DNA of 31,630 nt from Bacillota bacterium (GTDB lineage: Bacteria; Bacillota; Clostridia; Peptostreptococcales; Anaerovoracaceae). Location: positions 1 to 31,630 of the forward strand of contig JAHZHA010000032.1 in assembly GCA_019420525.1 (NCBI GenBank), read 5' to 3'. The position numbers and the translations under genes were made by a program. Shown here one piece after another: positions 7,741 to 13,982 of the stretch (its first letter is position 1; every line of letters begins with the position of its first letter). A model generated the notes under the pieces. It saw only the letters and a list, made by a program, of their open reading frames with translations. It ran no database searches and had not been told where the DNA came from.

Positions 7741-9099
7741 TCATAATTCGCTTTCATTTGGAAGTGCTGTTGATCCGTCTTCTTTAAAAACATAGTCTTT
7801 TCCCGGAAGCACAGCATTGAGAATGATTCCCGTCAGAGCGCCCACCGCCAGACCGGACAGACTGATGGTCATGGAACCTGCCTGGAAAGAGAGAGCTCCC
7901 GCCGTACTGTAATTTATACCCGTGGAAAGTACGAGAATCAGAGCCGCGATGATGATATTCCGGCTTTTCGCAAAGTCAACTCCGTTCTCGATAAGGTTTC
8001 TCACTCCGACACCGGAAATCATTCCGTAGAGCACGAGTGAAACGCCTCCCATCGTCGCCGCCGGCATCACGGTAATGACAGCAGCCACTTTCGGTGAAAA
8101 AGACAGAAGTACAGCGAAAACTGCCGCCAGACGAATAACTCTCGGATCATATACCTTCGTAAGAGAGAGAACACCCGTATTTTCACCGTAAGTCGTATTG
8201 GCCGGAGCGCCGAAAAGCGAAGCCAGAATAGTGGCCATTCCGTCCCCCAGGAGTGTCCTGTGAAGTCCCGGATTCGCGATATAATTTCTTCCAACTGTGG
8301 AAGAGATCGCAGACATATCGCCGATATGCTCGATCATCGTAGCCAAAGCGATAGGAATAATAGTAACTGCCGCGGTGATCAGCAGCGACACGTCAGCGTT
8401 CGGAAGAATGCTGAAAACCGTAGAATCCCAGCTGACAGGAAAGCCGATCCAGGCCGCTTCACTGACCGGCGTAAAATCCACATTTCCCGTAACGGCCGCG
8501 ACGGCATACGATACGACCACACCCAGTATAATCGGAATAATCCGGATCATTCCCTTTCCCCAGATATTGGCAACGACGACCACGAGAATCGCCGTAAGGG
8601 CAATCCACCAGTTTGAAGCGCAGTTATCCACCGCCGACTTCGAAAGATTGAGCCCGATGGCAATAATGATGGGGCCGGTAACCACAGGCGGGAAGAACCG
8701 CATGACTCTTCCGACTCCAAATGCCCGGAACAGCCCGGACAGAATCAGATAGAGCACCCCCGCACAGGCCACTCCGAAACACGCATACGGAAGCAGATCT
8801 GCTTCGCCTTCTGGAGCGATGGCCCAGTATCCGGCCAGGAAAGCAAACGATGACCCGAGAAATGCAGGAACGATCCCTTTCGAAATCAGATGAAATAGAA
8901 GTGTTCCCACGCCGGCAAAAAAGAGGGTAGACGATACGCTGAGACCTGTAAGAGCCGGTACCAGAACGGTGGCGCCGAACATGGCAAACATGTGCTGGAT
9001 GCCCAGAACCAGCATTCTGGGAGTTCCCAGAGTGCGCGCATCGAAAATGCCTTCCTGCGCTTTGTCCGGCGATTTTCTGTTCGATTCTTTACTTTTCAT
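7741..9099 (-). CDS. uraA: Uracil/xanthine permease, NCS2 family
   Basis: A 452-residue nucleobase:cation symporter with about 12-14 membrane spans. Hallmarks of the uracil branch are MIEHIGDMSAI (about 256-266), with the Glu and His that in E. coli UraA bind the base, and APANTTYGENTGV (about 297-309), with the conserved Glu in TYGEN. Imported uracil would feed UMP synthesis. AGGAG lies nine bases before the ATG, and a strong promoter is at 9205-9233. It precedes the pot operon by about 170 bases, so the two may be partly co-transcribed. Uracil is the likeliest substrate; xanthine or urate transport cannot be fully excluded. Confidence 0.94.
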   Translation of the reverse strand: MKSKESNRKSPDKAQEGIFDARTLGTPRMLVLGIQHMFAMFGATVLVPALTGLSVSSTLFFAGVGTLLFHLISKGIVPAFLGSSFAFLAGYWAIAPEGEADLLPYACFGVACAGVLYLILSGLFRAFGVGRVMRFFPPVVTGPIIIAIGLNLSKSAVDNCASNWWIALTAILVVVVANIWGKGMIRIIPIILGVVVSYAVAAVTGNVDFTPVSEAAWIGFPVSWDSTVFSILPNADVSLLITAAVTIIPIALATMIEHIGDMSAISSTVGRNYIANPGLHRTLLGDGMATILASLFGAPANTTYGENTGVLSLTKVYDPRVIRLAAVFAVLLSFSPKVAAVITVMPAATMGGVSLVLYGMISGVGVRNLIENGVDFAKSRNIIIAALILVLSTGINYSTAGALSFQAGSMTISLSGLAVGALTGIILNAVLPGKDYVFKEDGSTALPNESEL

Positions 9100-9204
9100 A
9101 ATCTGTTTCTCCTGAAATAATAATGCAGATGATATTAATCCTTCCGGCCGGCGCCCCTTTCCCTGCAGCGGAAAGAACCCGCACAGGCCGCTTTTTCCGA
9201 ATTG

Positions 9205-9233
9205 ATTTTATGACAAAGGTCCGGTCAAGTCAA
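9205..9233 (-). promoter_or_regulatory. Sigma-A promoter of uraA
   Basis: On the - strand TTGACT, 17 bases, TAAAAT, giving a leader of about 100 bases. I looked for a purine riboswitch or a PyrR-type anti-terminator in that leader and saw neither; it is GC-rich and can fold, but no T tract follows. Confidence 0.7.
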
Positions 9234-9251
9234 TTTTATATTAAATTTATC

Positions 9252-9989
9252 TCAATCTCTTATGCCCTCTCCTCCGCTTCCGCCCGTTTTCCGTCCCCTC
9301 TCCCGTACTTCCAGGGAGATGACGGTCAGAACGAGATCTCTGACGCGGAATCGGATATCGAATTCAGAAAAAGATACTCCGTATACACGTTCTTCCGAAT
9401 GCTGATATCCCGGCCTCGGGTCCTGAGACAGCATCTGGACCGCGGCTTCCCTCCGGTCCGCCGGCAGTTTGCCGAGAAGTTCATCCGGAAAGTCAACGGT
9501 CAGTCTGTATCCGGCGGCAGCCTCCGAAAATCCTCCTTTCGCTTCCGGATGTGCGTCGATGTGGGGCAGATAAGGCTTGATATCATAAATTTCCGTTCCG
9601 TTTCTCATATCGATGCCGCTGACGGAAAGGACGGGCCCCCTGTCCCGGTCGAAGCGGACGGATTCCAGTCTGACGCAGGAAAGGCCGACGGGATTCGGAC
9701 GGAACGGAGAACGTGTGGCAAATACGCCCTTTTTCACATTTCCTCCCAGACGTGGAGGCCGCACCGTAGGCTGCAGTCCGGCAGAGAGCCGGCTCTGTCT
9801 TTCCGGGCTGTGATCAAAATGCCAGATCACCCAAATATGTGAAAATTCCTCTAATCCCCGCACCACATGCTCACTGCGGAATTCCTTTTCAAAGACAATC
9901 TCTCCCTTCAGCAGATCAGCCAGTCCGCTCTGCCGGGGGATTCCGAAATTTTCATCGAAATCCGTGTAAATTCTCGCAATCCGTCTCAT
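9252..9989 (-). CDS. trmO: tRNA (N6-threonylcarbamoyladenosine(37)-N6)-methyltransferase TrmO (TsaA/VirR-like)
   Basis: A 245-residue member of the TrmO/TsaA family, which uses S-adenosylmethionine to methylate t6A37 of threonine tRNA. Diagnostic motifs are PRLGGN, the highly conserved FATRSPFRPNPVGLS (about 92-106) and the DIKPYLPHID motif (about 136-145), which binds the cofactor in this beta-barrel, non-Rossmann family. AGGAG precedes the ATG by about six bases. Transcribed divergently from hsp20, it may use an extended -10 TGATAAAAT (- strand, about 10029-10037) about 40 bases upstream, so the CIRCE operator lies in the shared control region. The C-terminal end is Arg/Gly-rich and probably disordered. 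Confidence 0.93.
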   Translation of the reverse strand: MRRIARIYTDFDENFGIPRQSGLADLLKGEIVFEKEFRSEHVVRGLEEFSHIWVIWHFDHSPERQSRLSAGLQPTVRPPRLGGNVKKGVFATRSPFRPNPVGLSCVRLESVRFDRDRGPVLSVSGIDMRNGTEIYDIKPYLPHIDAHPEAKGGFSEAAAGYRLTVDFPDELLGKLPADRREAAVQMLSQDPRPGYQHSEERVYGVSFSEFDIRFRVRDLVLTVISLEVRERGRKTGGSGGEGIRD

Positions 9990-10070
9990 TCCGGCTCCTT
10001 TCTCTTCTGTTTCTATTTTTTCATCCTAATTTTATCAGATATTCCGCTGCAAAAAACTTTTTTCAAAAAA

Positions 10071-10097
10071 TTAGCACTCTCGTGTTTAGAGTGCTAA
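10071..10097. promoter_or_regulatory. CIRCE operator (HrcA binding site)
   Basis: Perfect match to the CIRCE consensus: TTAGCACTC, nine bases, GAGTGCTAA. This inverted repeat is bound by the heat-shock repressor HrcA. It sits 99 bases upstream of the hsp20 start, and its right arm overlaps the candidate -35 of that gene, as expected for repression. Confidence 0.97.
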
Positions 10098-10114
10098 AAG
10101 CAGGGCAATATATA
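10085..10114 (+). promoter_or_regulatory. Candidate hsp20 promoter overlapping CIRCE
   Basis: TTTAGA, 18 bases, TATATA on the + strand. The -35 hexamer lies inside the CIRCE repeat. The -35 match is modest, so exact placement is inferred from its overlap with the operator. Confidence 0.4.
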
Positions 10115-10195
10115 TGGCGTAAGGAAAAAAACTTACAGAGAAAATAAAGTATGACAATCCCGCAAGGGAAAAGAATAAATCAGGAGGTATGTATT

Positions 10196-10636
10196 ATGTT
10201 ATCTTTAACACCGAGAACAAACTTTGGAACTTTAGGATTTAATGATTTTATCAACGATATGTTTTCCGACCCGTTTTTCCGCGGTGGAAGAAGTCAGATG
10301 CCTTCTATGAAGACAGACGTAAAAGAAAAAGAGGGCATGTATATTCTGGATATCGATCTGCCGGGCTTTGAAAAAGAAGATATTAAAGCTGAACTGCATG
10401 ACGGATATCTGACGATCTCCGCAGAGAAAAACACATCAGAAGACAAATCTGACGAAGATGCAGGTTACATCTATCGCGAAAGAACTTCCGGCAGCTGCAG
10501 CAGAAGCTTCTATGTAGGCGGAAACGTGAGAGAAGAAGATATTAAAGCAGCATACAATAACGGAACACTTTCTCTGACTTTCCCGAAAGATGCACCGCAG
10601 CAGATTGAAGAAAAGAAATATATCGCTATCGAATAA
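10196..10636 (+). CDS. hsp20: Small heat shock protein, Hsp20/alpha-crystallin family
   Basis: A 146-residue ATP-independent chaperone that holds unfolding proteins. The N-terminal arm (about 1-35) is Phe-rich; the alpha-crystallin domain runs from MKTDVKEKEGMYILDIDLPGF to NGTLSLTFPK (about 38-132), which contains the conserved G-x-L motif; the tail ends with IAI, the I-x-I anchor for oligomer assembly. The start is fixed by AGGAGG at 10182-10187, eight bases before the ATG; a longer frame to 10151 lacks a binding site. A CIRCE operator upstream places it under HrcA. It is monocistronic. Confidence 0.97.
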   Translation: MLSLTPRTNFGTLGFNDFINDMFSDPFFRGGRSQMPSMKTDVKEKEGMYILDIDLPGFEKEDIKAELHDGYLTISAEKNTSEDKSDEDAGYIYRERTSGSCSRSFYVGGNVREEDIKAAYNNGTLSLTFPKDAPQQIEEKKYIAIE

Positions 10637-10684
10637 AACTTTTATAAACAGACAACCAGAATAACCTTTCTCTTAATACACTGT

Positions 10685-10738
10685 AGCCCCACGCAGAAGG
10701 ACCGGAGCCGTACGGCTCCGGTCTTTCTGCGTGGGGCT
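10685..10738. terminator. Very long hairpin, 25-bp stem
   Basis: A 54-base inverted repeat: 25 base pairs with a single G-T pair, closed by a GTAC loop that is itself self-complementary. It lies 48 bases after hsp20 and before the convergent flavodoxin gene, so it likely ends both transcripts, yet neither side has the usual T tract. It could instead protect mRNA 3' ends or be a dispersed repeat. Confidence 0.65.
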
Positions 10739-10896
10739 GTAAAACACAAAATACATTTTTCCATCTGCAGAAAATAAATTCCGCCGGACGTACTGCAGAT
10801 TTCGCTAATCTTCAATCAAAATATTCATATTTCCTCCTCTTTCAAAGATCTGTCATTCCTTTTCCGTTCGCTCCTCCCTTTATCGAATGCTTCTTT

Positions 10897-11322
10897 TCAG
10901 CTGACCAGAGCTCTGCCCATTTCAATACACTGCGATTTTGCTTCTCCGTCGGGAGCCTCTCTGCATATGACGCTGCTATGAGCCAGCAATGCGCCGCGGC
11001 TCACACACTCCTCTTCCCAGATGCGCATCCACTCGCCGTCTCCCCAGCCATAAGAGCCGAAGAGTGCGATCTTGCGGCCGGAAAGTTCCGGCAGACAGTT
11101 CTCGAACATCGGCGCAAACTCGCTTTCTTCCAGTTGCTCTGCACCCATGGAAGGACAGCCGAAAACCACCACATCGTAGTCCTTTATCAGAGATCTGCCG
11201 AATTGAGCCGCAGTATAGAGGACGGCATCGCCGCCTGCTTCTCGCACGCCTTCTACGATCTTCGATGCCATCCTTTCCGTATTTCCCGTTCCGCTCCAGT
11301 AAACTACCGCAATTTTACTCAT
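10897..11322 (-). CDS. fldA: Flavodoxin
   Basis: A 141-residue short-chain flavodoxin, a cytosolic FMN electron carrier that replaces ferredoxin when iron is scarce. The phosphate-binding loop WSGTGNTERMA (about 9-19) and the FMN-stacking stretch GCPSMGAEQLEESEF and FGSYGWGDGEW are present, typical of clostridial and Megasphaera flavodoxins. GGGGAGG lies five bases before the ATG. It follows the DUF3793 gene by 27 bases on the same strand, and that gene's promoter region carries two metal-repressor-like palindromes, which fits induction by iron starvation. Confidence 0.95.
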   Translation of the reverse strand: MSKIAVVYWSGTGNTERMASKIVEGVREAGGDAVLYTAAQFGRSLIKDYDVVVFGCPSMGAEQLEESEFAPMFENCLPELSGRKIALFGSYGWGDGEWMRIWEEECVSRGALLAHSSVICREAPDGEAKSQCIEMGRALVS

Positions 11323-11349
11323 TACAACCTCCCCGTAACAAACCGGCCG

Positions 11350-11901
11350 TCAGGCCGCTACCGTAAGCTGCCGGACGCTACTTCCGCATTTCCAGAGGTA
11401 GAAATACATTCGCTGGCACTTTTTCAGCTTTGCGAACGTTTTTTTCGCCTCCTTTTCATCGCCGTAGACTTTCCAACAGTCAGCGCATTTGCAGTTATTC
11501 CCGCCATTTTCGATGAACCCTATCACATCGCTCAGCGGATAACCGAGAAAAATCCCGATTTCGTGAGGAAAAGATCCGGTTTCCGCCAGCCGTTCCTTCA
11601 GCCGCTGTACCGCTTTTTCCGCACTTCGGACCGTATATCCGTATTTTTCCAGGAATTCGGCAGCAGCCGGCTGCATCAGTTCTCTCTGAAGTCTCGATCT
11701 GCGATACACGTAGATGAGAGCACTTTTTTCACTCCGTCTTAGAACGGTCAAAGTGACACCCTTATCGTTCAGACATGCATTCCAGCCGCCGATCTGTTCA
11801 CCCAGCTGCTTCCCGTTTTCAAAACGAATGTTGAACAGATTGGCTGTTTTTATCGAGGCCAGAGTCGGCGAGCAGTGGCGTATCAGATATCTTTCAAGCA
11901 T
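11350..11901 (-). CDS. DUF3793 family protein
   Basis: A 183-residue soluble protein matching the DUF3793 family by its HCSPTLASIKTANLF N terminus (about 9-23) and the FPHEIGIFLGYPLSDVIGFIEN block (about 112-133), followed by a Cys pair NCKCADC (about 136-142) that might bind metal. No function is known. In Clostridia these genes often sit beside flavodoxin or iron-uptake genes, and here it is first in an operon with flavodoxin. AGGAGG precedes the ATG by about eight bases. Two TTAG...CTAA palindromes upstream suggest iron-responsive repression, so a role in iron limitation is inferred. Confidence 0.88.
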   Translation of the reverse strand: MLERYLIRHCSPTLASIKTANLFNIRFENGKQLGEQIGGWNACLNDKGVTLTVLRRSEKSALIYVYRRSRLQRELMQPAAAEFLEKYGYTVRSAEKAVQRLKERLAETGSFPHEIGIFLGYPLSDVIGFIENGGNNCKCADCWKVYGDEKEAKKTFAKLKKCQRMYFYLWKCGSSVRQLTVAA

Positions 11902-11951
11902 ACTTTATCCTCCTTCAAAGATCCCGTCGCTGCCCGGTTCCCGCAGTCTAG

Positions 11952-11965
11952 TTAGTTTAACCTAA
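11952..11965. promoter_or_regulatory. Iron-box-like operator 1 (DtxR/IdeR type)
   Basis: On the - strand TTAGGTTAAACTAA, one mismatched pair from a perfect 14-base palindrome, extended to TTAGGTTAAACTAACTA. It closely matches the left and central part of the classical DtxR/IdeR site, TTAGGTTAGxCTAACCTAA. It lies about 50 bases before the DUF3793 start. Confidence 0.65.
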
Positions 11966-12054
11966 CCATTGTGTAAAAAAATAAACTTCCTGTCATGCCC
12001 CCTTCTTTCTCCGGAAAATCGATTCTCATTCACCGGACGACGGCAATATTTCAA

Positions 12055-12068
12055 TTAGTTTTGACTAA
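12055..12068. promoter_or_regulatory. Iron-box-like operator 2 at the transcription start
   Basis: On the - strand TTAGTCAAAACTAA: arms TTAGT/ACTAA around four bases. It begins about nine bases after the -10 box of the promoter at 12077-12104, thus covers the start of transcription, a typical place for a repressor site. It shares the TTAG...CTAA frame with operator 1. Confidence 0.65.
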
Positions 12069-12076
12069 CCATTTAA

Positions 12077-12104
12077 AGTATACCACAGTTCTTCCATCTG
12101 TCAA
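12077..12104 (-). promoter_or_regulatory. Strong sigma-A promoter of the DUF3793-flavodoxin operon
   Basis: On the - strand TTGACA (perfect -35), 16 bases, TATACT (five of six). Transcription would start near 12070, directly at operator 2, giving a leader of about 170 bases. Confidence 0.78.
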
Positions 12105-12296
12105 GGCTATTACAAAAAACAAAACGGGAAAATATCCAATACTGCAGAATTCCTTCCTCCACAGACATGCCAAAACGGCTCTGCCTGCAGCGCCATACGA
12201 TATGGAATGCGGAATATCTGTCGTTCCGGAATTTCCCCGTTTACGCTGTCCCGTCTCCCGCGAGACGGTGACATTTACTTTCGATTATTGACAGGA

Positions 12297-12575
12297 CTAC
12301 TTATTTACAGCGTCCTTGAGAGCTTTGCCGGCTTTGAATGCAGGAGCCTTGCATGCAGGGATCTTTATCATTTCGCCAGGTTTTCTCGGATTTCTACCTT
12401 CTCTTGCCGCTCTGTCTCTCGTTTCGAACGTGCCGAATCCGATGAGCTGAACTTTATCACCTGCGACAAGTGCTTCACTTATGCTCGCAATCATCGCGTT
12501 GAGTGCCGCTTCCGCATCTTTTTTCGTGCTGCCGGTCTTTTCAGCCATAGCTGCGATCAATTCTGTTTTGTTCAT
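12297..12575 (-). CDS. hup: HU family DNA-binding protein
   Basis: A 92-residue nucleoid protein that bends and compacts DNA as a dimer. It starts MNKTELIAAMAEKTG, continues with the dimerising helices, the GFGTFETRDRAAREGRNPRKPGE beta-arm with the conserved DNA-intercalating Pro in RNPRKPGE, and ends KAGKALKDAVN, all standard for HU. GGAGG precedes the ATG by about ten bases. The AT-rich upstream stretch (about 12615-12700) should hold its promoter; a TATTAT element is visible on the - strand but no good -35. It lies after dut on the same strand with a 174-base gap, so is probably independent. Confidence 0.97.
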   Translation of the reverse strand: MNKTELIAAMAEKTGSTKKDAEAALNAMIASISEALVAGDKVQLIGFGTFETRDRAAREGRNPRKPGEMIKIPACKAPAFKAGKALKDAVNK

Positions 12576-12749
12576 AAAATGTTATCCTCCGTAATTGTTT
12601 AGTTACTCTTTTAACATATCCTGGACATTTTTTATAATAACATACTTGTTCATTTTTAAAAATACTATTTTCCTCACATTTTACATATATAAAAAGGAAA
12701 ATTTATGTATTTCTGTTATTCTTTTTACAATATTTCGCCTTATTTCCTG

Positions 12750-13196
12750 TCATTTCGTCCCGGTGGAACCGAATCCTCCGCTCCCGCGCTCTGTCTGTTC
12801 AAGTTCTTCTCTTTCCGCAAACTCCGCTTTCAGATACGGCGTAAAGATGATCTGTGCAATCCGTTCACCGTGGGATATGACGGCTTCTTCTCCCGAATGA
12901 TTGTGAAGAGCGATCATGATTTCTCCCCGGTAATCCGAATCGATGACTCCGACTTTATTGGCAGGCGCAAGACCGCGTTTCGATGCCATACCGCTCCTGG
13001 CATAAATGAGTCCCGCATATCCTTCCGGAATCTCGGCCGCCAGCCCCGTGGGAATCATCACCGTTTCTCCCGGCCCGATCACCGTTTCGCGGTCCAGGCA
13101 GGCCCGCAGATCGGCTCCCGCGGCTCCCTCCGAACTGTAAACTGGCAGCGAAGCGCCTTCCCGAAGTTTCCTGATATTTACAGATGCTCTGTGCAT
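12750..13196 (-). CDS. dut: Deoxyuridine 5'-triphosphate nucleotidohydrolase
   Basis: A 148-residue trimeric dUTPase that converts dUTP to dUMP and pyrophosphate, protecting DNA from uracil and supplying dUMP for thymidylate. All five motifs are seen: AGADLRA (about 26-32), PTGLAAEIP, ARSGMASKRGL with the phosphate-binding Ser, GVIDSDYRGEI with the catalytic Asp, and the C-terminal Gly-rich RGSGGFGSTG arm that closes the site. GGAGGAG lies five bases before the ATG. It follows the nrdDG terminator, so is likely a separate unit; the gene order nonetheless groups dNTP metabolism. Confidence 0.97.
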   Translation of the reverse strand: MHRASVNIRKLREGASLPVYSSEGAAGADLRACLDRETVIGPGETVMIPTGLAAEIPEGYAGLIYARSGMASKRGLAPANKVGVIDSDYRGEIMIALHNHSGEEAVISHGERIAQIIFTPYLKAEFAEREELEQTERGSGGFGSTGTK

Positions 13197-13282
13197 AAAC
13201 TCCTCCGATAAGATATTCCTTACTGCTGCTGACTGAAACTTTTCGACTGCTATTATACCACATCAGCTAAAATCCATACCTG

Positions 13283-13339
13283 AAAAAAAGAGAATATCTC
13301 TTTCCGCGAGCCTGTGCCCCGGCAGAAAGGATATTCTCT
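13283..13339 (-). terminator. Intrinsic terminator of nrdDG
   Basis: On the - strand AGAGAATATCC-TTTC pairs with GAAAGAGATATTCTCT (15 pairs, one bulged base) around a 20-base loop and is followed by seven T. It lies about 85 bases after nrdG. Confidence 0.85.
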
Positions 13340-13424
13340 TCTTTCTTTTCAAAATCTGTTTCTGACAATTTCCGCAGACCGGTATGAAAAAATGCTTTTC
13401 TGCCTCTTTCCCGTACACATCCGG

Positions 13425-13961
13425 TCATTCCACTCCGCTTCCGTCGCTCCAGATCACGGTCTCATCTTCAGCCAGAGATTTCCGGACATCGATGATCCTC
13501 TGATTCAGAGAACCCCGGAATCTCAGATCGATCACTTTCTGTTCTTCCACAAATTCACCGTCTACCAACACATCGATCAGGGACAGAAGTTCGTCAGATG
13601 ACTCCGGACTGCCGACACGGCCTGTCAGAATATCTTTTTCATAGTCATAACCAGTGTAACACCACACCGATTTTTCCGGAAAGGTCTCCCGGACTTTTTT
13701 CACCAGTTCTATCAGCGCAGGTCTGTTCTCCGGTTCAAAAGGCTCTCCTCCCAGCAGGGAAAGACCTCTTATATAAGATGGCTTCAGCGCTTCGAGAATC
13801 TCCCGCTCCGCCGCTTCGTCGAAAGGCTGACCCGATGCGAAATCCCATGTTTCCGGATTGAAACAGTTCCTGCAGTGGTGCGTACATCCGCTGACATACA
13901 GAGAAACGCGAACTCCCGGTCCGTTTGCGATATCGTGTTTTTTTATCTTCGCATAGTTCAT
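13425..13961 (-). CDS. nrdG: Anaerobic ribonucleotide reductase activating protein
   Basis: A 178-residue radical SAM enzyme that uses a [4Fe-4S] cluster and S-adenosylmethionine to place the glycyl radical on NrdD. The cluster motif is CTHHCRNC (C-x3-C-x2-C, about 26-33); LSLLGGEPFEPEN is the SAM-binding GGE region. I take the ATG that gives MNYAKIKKHD, the usual family start; a TTG nine bases earlier, with GGGGAG in front, is also possible. It follows nrdD by about 20 bases in the same operon and ends before a strong terminator. Confidence 0.96.
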   Translation of the reverse strand: MNYAKIKKHDIANGPGVRVSLYVSGCTHHCRNCFNPETWDFASGQPFDEAAEREILEALKPSYIRGLSLLGGEPFEPENRPALIELVKKVRETFPEKSVWCYTGYDYEKDILTGRVGSPESSDELLSLIDVLVDGEFVEEQKVIDLRFRGSLNQRIIDVRKSLAEDETVIWSDGSGVE

Positions 13962-13982
13962 GACGTGCAACTTCTCCCCGTA

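Larger units (their letters stand above)
11902..12296 (-). other. Control region of the DUF3793-flavodoxin operon
   Basis: About 395 bases with no gene. From 12110 down to 11902 it holds a strong promoter, two palindromic operators and a leader of about 170 bases. The part from 12110 to 12296 lies after the HU gene; a short stem, CCGTCTC/GAGACGG, at about 12249-12266 has no T tract and is a weak terminator candidate for HU. Confidence 0.6.

Noticed and set aside
9100..9205. Purine riboswitch or PyrR attenuator in the uraA leader
   Set aside because: The conserved purine riboswitch core and the PyrR loop are not visible, and no stem with T tract is present.
10151..10195. Longer N terminus of Hsp20
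   Set aside because: No ribosome binding site for that start, whereas AGGAGG sits at ideal distance from the ATG at 10196, and the extra residues are atypical for Hsp20.
12249..12266. CCGTCTC/GAGACGG stem after the HU gene as a terminator
   Set aside because: Only seven pairs and no T tract; mentioned within the intergenic entry but not called.
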